Part shown: positions 59,690 through 64,000 of the stretch, piece by piece | Position numbering within the stretch: the first letter of the stretch is position 1 | Layout of the letters: each line of letters opens with the position of its first letter | Source of the DNA: an uncultured Clostridia bacterium | GTDB lineage: Bacteria > Bacillota > Clostridia > UBA1381 | Length of the DNA stretch: 64,000 nt | Assembly (NCBI GenBank): GCA_934476075.1 | Contig: CAKSNH010000002.1 | Location: forward strand, 62,001-126,000 | Direction: 5' to 3' | Notes under the pieces: generated by a model | Seen by the model: the letters and a program-made list of their open reading frames with translations, nothing else | The model's database searches: none | Told to the model about the DNA's origin: nothing | Translations under genes and position numbers: made by a program

Positions 59690-60976
59690 ATGGAGATTTA
59701 TGTGGTAAGGGCAGGAGATACGGTCTATTCGATAGCGGATATGTTCGGAGTGACGGCGGAGCGGATAATACAGAATAACGGATTGTTAAATCCCGAAAAA
59801 TTGGTTGTGGGTCAGACTTTGGTAATTCAGATACCGAGGACAGTACATATTGTAAAGGCGGGCGACACGCTCTATTCCATTGCCCGAATGTACGGCAAAA
59901 CGGTTATTCAGCTTTTGCAGAATAATCCGTATTTGATACTGAACAGGGAACTGCAAATAGGCGAAGAAGTTGTGATTGATTATGAGGGTGAAAAGATAGG
60001 TAATGTGCGTGTGAACGGGTATGCGTATCCGTTTATAAATACGAGCGTGCTCCAAATGGTACTGCCGTACCTGACTACGGTTACGGTGTTTGGGTACGGA
60101 TTTGATACGGAGGGCGAATTGTATCCGCCGAGGGTGAATGATGATGAGGTGATACGGCTTGCGTATGATTATTCCGCCGCACCGATTATGCTGATTTCGT
60201 CTATGGACGCAAACGGCGTGTTCAACAGCTACATAGCAAGCGAGGTATTCAGAAATGAGGCGGCACAGGATAATCTGATAGACAATATTTTGAGTACAAT
60301 GAAACAAAAAGGGTATGTGGGGCTTGATGTGGATTTTGAATTTATAGAGCCTGACGACAGGTTGGTATATCAGGAATTTTTGAGGAATGTCACCGCAAGG
60401 CTGAATGCCGAGGGGTACACGGTGAATGTGGATTTAGCACCGAAAGTATCCGCCGACCAGCCGGGGCTGTTATACGAGGCACACGATTATGAGGCGATTG
60501 GCGGTATCGCTGATACGGTGCTGCTTATGACATATGAATGGGGGTATATGTATTCCGAGCCGAAAGCGGTAGCACCGATACCCGAAGTGCGGCGTGTGCT
60601 GGATTTCGGGGTGAGCGTGATTGAGCCGAAAAAAATATATATGGGTGTGCCGAACTACGGATATGACTGGAACTTGCCGTATGTGAAAGGTACGGCGGCA
60701 ACGGTGATAGGCAATGACGAGGCGGTGCGGATTGCGGCACAGAACAACGCAAGCATACAATTTGACGAGCGTGCACAGTCGCCGTATTTCAATTATACCG
60801 ACCAATTCGGCAGACAGCATGAGGTATGGTTCGAGGACGCAAGGAGCATTGACGCAAAATTAAGATTGATTGACGAATACGGACTTTTGGGTGCGGGGTA
60901 TTGGAACATTATGCGTCCGTTTGACCAAAATTGGCTTGTGCTTAACGGGATATATAATATAGAAAAGATTGTGTGA
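59690..60976 (+). CDS. LysM-GH18 peptidoglycan hydrolase (SleL/YaaH type)
   Basis: A 428-residue protein with two N-terminal LysM repeats (about 3-47 and 52-98: YVVRAGDTVYSIADMFGV, HIVKAGDTLYSIARMYGK) followed by a GH18 barrel. The catalytic motif is GLDVDFEFI (DxDxE), with TYEWGYMYSEP and YWNIMRPFDQNW near the end. No signal peptide, as in spore-associated SleL/YaaH. Probably a cortex-lytic or spore-coat N-acetylglucosaminidase. ATG at 59690 after GAGGTG. Confidence 0.9.
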   Translation: MEIYVVRAGDTVYSIADMFGVTAERIIQNNGLLNPEKLVVGQTLVIQIPRTVHIVKAGDTLYSIARMYGKTVIQLLQNNPYLILNRELQIGEEVVIDYEGEKIGNVRVNGYAYPFINTSVLQMVLPYLTTVTVFGYGFDTEGELYPPRVNDDEVIRLAYDYSAAPIMLISSMDANGVFNSYIASEVFRNEAAQDNLIDNILSTMKQKGYVGLDVDFEFIEPDDRLVYQEFLRNVTARLNAEGYTVNVDLAPKVSADQPGLLYEAHDYEAIGGIADTVLLMTYEWGYMYSEPKAVAPIPEVRRVLDFGVSVIEPKKIYMGVPNYGYDWNLPYVKGTAATVIGNDEAVRIAAQNNASIQFDERAQSPYFNYTDQFGRQHEVWFEDARSIDAKLRLIDEYGLLGAGYWNIMRPFDQNWLVLNGIYNIEKIV

Positions 60977-61029
60977 AAAAGTTTTTGATAAAAAAGCTTC
61001 TGATAGAAGCACCGCCTGCGGGCAGAGGA

Positions 61030-61092
61030 CTAAGGTAGCATTTTTGATTTTTCGTTATTGCGTTTTACGCAATTTCCTACAAATTAAAAAAA
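61030..61092 (+). repeat. Dispersed palindromic repeat, copy G
   Basis: CTAAGGTAGCATTTTTGATT, TTTCGTTATTGCGTTTTACG, CAATTTCCTACAAATTAAAA: a complete copy, with TTATTG for TCATTG. It sits beyond the LysM-GH18 stop. Confidence 0.88.
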
Positions 61093-61144
61093 GAGCGGCA
61101 GGGGTTATTCTGCCCCCGCTGCCCTCGGTATGCTTTTTTGCAAA

Positions 61145-61174
61145 AAATACCGCCTGCATAAGCAAGCGGTACAT
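61145..61174 (-). terminator. Terminator of the sseB-like gene
   Basis: On the minus strand, TACCGCTTGC-TTAT-GCAGGCGGTA, then six T. Another hairpin, rich in G and C (61094-61122), precedes it on the plus side. Confidence 0.8.
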
Positions 61175-61181
61175 AATTTCA

Positions 61182-62039
61182 TTAGTTCTTTTCATAAAAT
61201 GGCTTTGCGTGTTCCACAACAGTTTTGCCAAGCTCCGAATTGGCAGGCATAATGTCAAGATTAAGTTTCTTCAAATGCGGTTTTGCGACTGCCGCAATTC
61301 TCTCGAATATCGGCGGAAGCGGACTTTCGGTATCCAACACCAACAGATAACTCTGACGCTTATCGTCCTGTGTCATCAGCTGCAAGTATGCACGCTTAAC
61401 CGAGCTTTCGTTTGCCGACAAATGCTCCTTGACTGCGTCTGCAAGCTCCTGAGGGAATTCCTTCGGTTCGCCCAAAACAACTTTTGTGCCCTTTTTAATA
61501 TTGTATCTGCCAAGACCGTTTGCCATTGCCTCATCGGCATGGTTCTTGTTCTTGATTGTCTGCAAGGCGTCCTTTTGCTGTTTAAGAGCCATGATTGCCT
61601 GTGTAGGGAAAATCATGTTCACGCCGAACGGGTCAACGGTGAAACCGGCAAAGTGCGGATTTGCATTTGCGATAATATTGGCATAGTCCTCAAATCTCAT
61701 TAGGATAACCTGACTCTTGACCTCATCGGTATTTTGCTGTTTATCCTTCCATTTTTTGAATTCGCTGTCCGATGTGAAAGCCGGAAGATACTTGTTGCCG
61801 TTTTGGTCTTGCAACACATGGAATTTTACTTTTGAGTTTTGTGACAAAATTCTGTTGTTGTTTTCGTCAAGCTTAACATCACCGTCATCTTCGATGATTG
61901 CCGGAGCAAGCAGCTGCGACGCAACAAGCTGTGTAAGCATTTCACTTCTTGTAAGAGGAATATCACGCTTTTTCATAAGCTGAATAGCCTCAACCAATTT
62001 TTCGTTTTTGATTTCTTTAAGATTATTTATCTCAGGCAT
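61182..62039 (-). CDS. SseB family protein
   Basis: A 285-residue soluble protein with two alpha/beta regions: the N-terminal SseB domain (about 1-135; LVEAIQLMKKRDIPLTR..LPAFTSDSEFKKWK) and the C-terminal SseB_C domain (about 170-280; GTKVVLGEPKEFPQELADAVKEHL). The family was named from enhanced serine sensitivity in E. coli; its biochemical role is unclear. ATG at 62039; the upstream gene is separate. Confidence 0.88.
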   Translation of the reverse strand: MPEINNLKEIKNEKLVEAIQLMKKRDIPLTRSEMLTQLVASQLLAPAIIEDDGDVKLDENNNRILSQNSKVKFHVLQDQNGNKYLPAFTSDSEFKKWKDKQQNTDEVKSQVILMRFEDYANIIANANPHFAGFTVDPFGVNMIFPTQAIMALKQQKDALQTIKNKNHADEAMANGLGRYNIKKGTKVVLGEPKEFPQELADAVKEHLSANESSVKRAYLQLMTQDDKRQSYLLVLDTESPLPPIFERIAAVAKPHLKKLNLDIMPANSELGKTVVEHAKPFYEKN

Positions 62040-62136
62040 AAAAAATTCTCCATTCGTTTTTAATCATAATATATTTACAGTATAGCACATATCGGCGATT
62101 AAGACAACATAATTATCGGAGAATTTTTTTGAAATA

Positions 62137-63168
62137 TCAGTTATTATTGTCAGAGAAAATATCGGAAAGTTCCGCAAGCTGTTTTTTTATCTCGCCGAGT
62201 TCACGAGTCAGAGCGGATATATTCGTGCGAAGTTCCGGATATTCACTTTGGATATTTTTCGGCTGCGGAACATATTCCGCTTTCTTTAACGAGAAAAATC
62301 GGTTTGCACCTATCAAATGCAGTTCATTTGACGAAAGAGTGCCGTAGTATGCAATGAAATTATTGTCGCTCTGCACATAATACATTGATGCGGAGTTTGG
62401 CGATGCAACAAACCGCATAGGCGATGACCAATCCGCACCGTTATTCATGCTTGAAGAATATTTGATAAAATTTACGCTGTTCCACAGCAGAAGAAGCTTG
62501 TCGTCGCTTACGCACATAATCGGATTTACCGCATATTTATCCTCGAACAATTTCCGGTCACCGCACATTATATTGTCGCCCGATTTGTATATGAGCATAT
62601 CTTTGCCGTTGTGATTTATAAGATACGGCATACAGGCATTTTCACTGACGGGGATAAACGTGTCGGGCTTGCCGTCGGAAAAATCCATATATCCGAGCAC
62701 ATTGTTTTTATTGGTGTAGTATACTTTGTTGTTGTATACGGCAAAATTTTGGTGGTCAGGGGAGAGGGTGTCGATTTGGAGCGGTTTGGAGCTTATTCCG
62801 AGTATGCAGTAGATAAGCAGTGTTTCCTCGCCGTATGAGGCGGTATATAATAGGTTTACACGGCTGTTATGCACATACACACGAATATTTTTCGGATAGA
62901 TTTTCTCATTGCCCTTGATTAGGGTATATTTGCGGTAGGTGTTGTCCTTTTCAATAAAGTAGAGCAAATCGCCGTTTCGGTTTGAGCATATGACATTCAG
63001 ATTATTGTTAAAATCCGCATATGCACAAAATCCGTCCGTACCGTCTTTGTATATCGTCTGTGCAGTTCCAAAACGTCCCGCTGTGAACTGACGCTTGCAT
63101 ATACCGCCGTGCTGATTATAGAAAATATGGTCAATCGAATTTGTCTGCGGAATTAGATAATTCGGCAT
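62137..63168 (-). CDS. Beta-propeller-like protein of unknown function
   Basis: A 343-residue soluble protein, with no signal peptide or membrane segment. Repeated motifs such as CAYADFNNNLNVICSNRNGDLLYF, NSRVNLLYTASYG, and CVSDDKLLLLWNS, then YSSSMNNGADWSSP (Asp-box-like), suggest a six- or seven-bladed propeller. The final 50 residues are a coiled-coil (RTNISALTRELGEIKKQLAELS). No enzyme motif. RBS AAGGAGTG. Family not named. Confidence 0.65.
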   Translation of the reverse strand: MPNYLIPQTNSIDHIFYNQHGGICKRQFTAGRFGTAQTIYKDGTDGFCAYADFNNNLNVICSNRNGDLLYFIEKDNTYRKYTLIKGNEKIYPKNIRVYVHNSRVNLLYTASYGEETLLIYCILGISSKPLQIDTLSPDHQNFAVYNNKVYYTNKNNVLGYMDFSDGKPDTFIPVSENACMPYLINHNGKDMLIYKSGDNIMCGDRKLFEDKYAVNPIMCVSDDKLLLLWNSVNFIKYSSSMNNGADWSSPMRFVASPNSASMYYVQSDNNFIAYYGTLSSNELHLIGANRFFSLKKAEYVPQPKNIQSEYPELRTNISALTRELGEIKKQLAELSDIFSDNNN

Positions 63169-63257
63169 AAAATCACTCCTTACAAAATTTGTGGTTATTA
63201 AAATATATAATACTTTCAGTGATTTTATGAATGTAAAAAGCTTCTGACAGCCCGCTT

Positions 63258-64000
63258 TTATCTGTTCACATATTCGTTATAAATCTCACGCTTGGGAACA
63301 TTTCTGTCCTTTGCCGCTTGTTTTATAGCGTCCTTTTCGCTCATACCACGGCTGATGTATTCGTTCACATGGTCGATTGCGGACATTTCGTCCCACCAAT
63401 TTTCCTCGTTTGAATTCTCTTTTGCACCCTCGACAACAACCACATATTCGCCCCGTGGATTATTCTCAGCATACAATGCGATTGCCTCATCAATGGTGCA
63501 TCTTATTACTTCCTCGTGTATTTTCGTAAGCTCACGCACCATGGCAATACGCCGGTCACCGCCGAATGTGTCTTTCATATCGTTTAGCGTATAACGCAGT
63601 TTGTGAGGTGCTTCGTAGAAAATCAATGTATGGGTATCGTTTTTGACGCTTTCAAGGTGCAGTTTTCTGTGACGCTTGTTCACCGATAAAAATCCCTCAA
63701 ATGCAAATCTTGTGGCATTAAGTCCCGACAAAATCAACGCATTTATCGCCGCAACGGGACCGGGGATTGTTGTCACGTTCAAACCTTTTTCTATACACAT
63801 TTTAACCAAATCTTCACCGGGGTCTGAGATTGCGGGCGTACCGGCATCGGATACCAACGCTACATTTTTGCCCTCTGCCAAAAGATTGGTGATGTATTCG
63901 CCTTTTTCACGCTTGTTGTGTTCATGATAGCTTGTAAGCGGTTTTGATATTTCAAAATGGTTAAGTAATTGAATTGTTCTTCGGGTATCCTCCGCCGCAA
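63258..64000 (-). CDS. rsmI: 16S rRNA (cytidine(1402)-2'-O)-methyltransferase RsmI, 5' end beyond window
   Basis: A SAM-dependent methyltransferase of the TP methylase family that modifies C1402 of 16S rRNA. The frame is open to the right edge. Visible: AEDTRRTIQLLNHFEISKPL and SYHEHN at the N-terminal side, LVSDAGTPAISDPGEDLV, IPGPVAAINALILSGL, YEAPHKLRYTLNDM. The C-terminus (to EIYNEYVNR) is complete. About 247 residues are present, so roughly 30-40 N-terminal residues are missing. Confidence 0.94.
   Translation of the reverse strand, partial: AAEDTRRTIQLLNHFEISKPLTSYHEHNKREKGEYITNLLAEGKNVALVSDAGTPAISDPGEDLVKMCIEKGLNVTTIPGPVAAINALILSGLNATRFAFEGFLSVNKRHRKLHLESVKNDTHTLIFYEAPHKLRYTLNDMKDTFGGDRRIAMVRELTKIHEEVIRCTIDEAIALYAENNPRGEYVVVVEGAKENSNEENWWDEMSAIDHVNEYISRGMSEKDAIKQAAKDRNVPKREIYNEYVNR

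Noticed and set aside
1..64000. CRISPR array, prophage, integrase, complete insertion sequence, rRNA operon
   Set aside because: Looked for and not seen; the dispersed repeat is too scattered for a CRISPR, and no transposase or phage gene is present.

Overview
The window is a low-GC chromosomal segment that reads as an endospore-forming, strictly anaerobic member of the Bacillota (class Clostridia). The evidence is a cotJABC spore-coat operon, a LysM–GH18 spore-type glycosidase, Nfn transhydrogenase, a 2-oxoacid:ferredoxin oxidoreductase, hybrid cluster protein, FeoAB and a V/A-type ATPase in ntp order. Sigma-A promoters (TTGACA-17-TATAAT) and U-run terminators are easy to see. No rRNA, phage, transposase gene or CRISPR array was found.

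Layout. 1-3.0 kb (minus strand): relA/spoT (cut by the left edge) behind recJ. 3.0-3.5 kb: a small ORF with its own terminator and an inverted-repeat element lying between two facing promoters. 3.5-14.6 kb: a secreted protein, a DUF975 membrane protein, an ECF sigma/anti-sigma operon with two membrane proteins, an independent small RNA, cardiolipin synthase, a stalk-domain secreted protein and a GH36 alpha-galactosidase. 14.7-16.4 kb: hcp with a palindromic activator site at -41.5. 16.5-18.3 kb: an array of immunity-like genes behind the tail of a lost polymorphic toxin. 18.4-25.5 kb: copper chaperone with a CsoR-like operator, glyS, mscL, a Xre regulator, sbcD without sbcC, an SLH protein and feoAB. 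25.6-30.1 kb: nfnAB, lexA, cotJABC. 30.2-31 kb: tRNA-Arg(CCU) and a type I toxin-antitoxin locus. 31-38 kb (minus strand): the kor operon and the nadK-argR-recN-rseC operon. 38.3-50.3 kb: bacteriohemerythrin, rlmB, ACT and PFL-family genes running into a nine-gene V-ATPase operon. 50.5-55.4 kb: a coiled-coil protein, sirtuin, CarD, GNAT, galM and hicAB. 55.5-59 kb: purC-purB-purA. 59.2-64 kb: ferritin-like protein, LysM-GH18 protein, sseB, a beta-propeller-like protein and rsmI (cut by the right edge).

How the genes fit together. Electron carriers dominate: KorABCD reduces ferredoxin, NfnAB exchanges electrons between ferredoxin, NADH and NADP, and Hcp, hemerythrin and a ferritin-like protein handle nitrogen, oxygen or iron stress. 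The V-ATPase is the only rotary ATPase in the window. purCBA covers the late purine steps to adenylosuccinate/AMP.

The least explained material is small and non-coding. It comprises the type I toxin-antitoxin unit at 30.6-30.9 kb, two further inverted-repeat or small-RNA loci at 3.3-3.4 and 8.3-8.5 kb, a seven-copy dispersed palindromic repeat of about 60 bp that always sits just beyond gene ends, and the orphan immunity array whose two near-identical members differ only in a central block. Gene functions come from motif recognition by eye; no database search was run.
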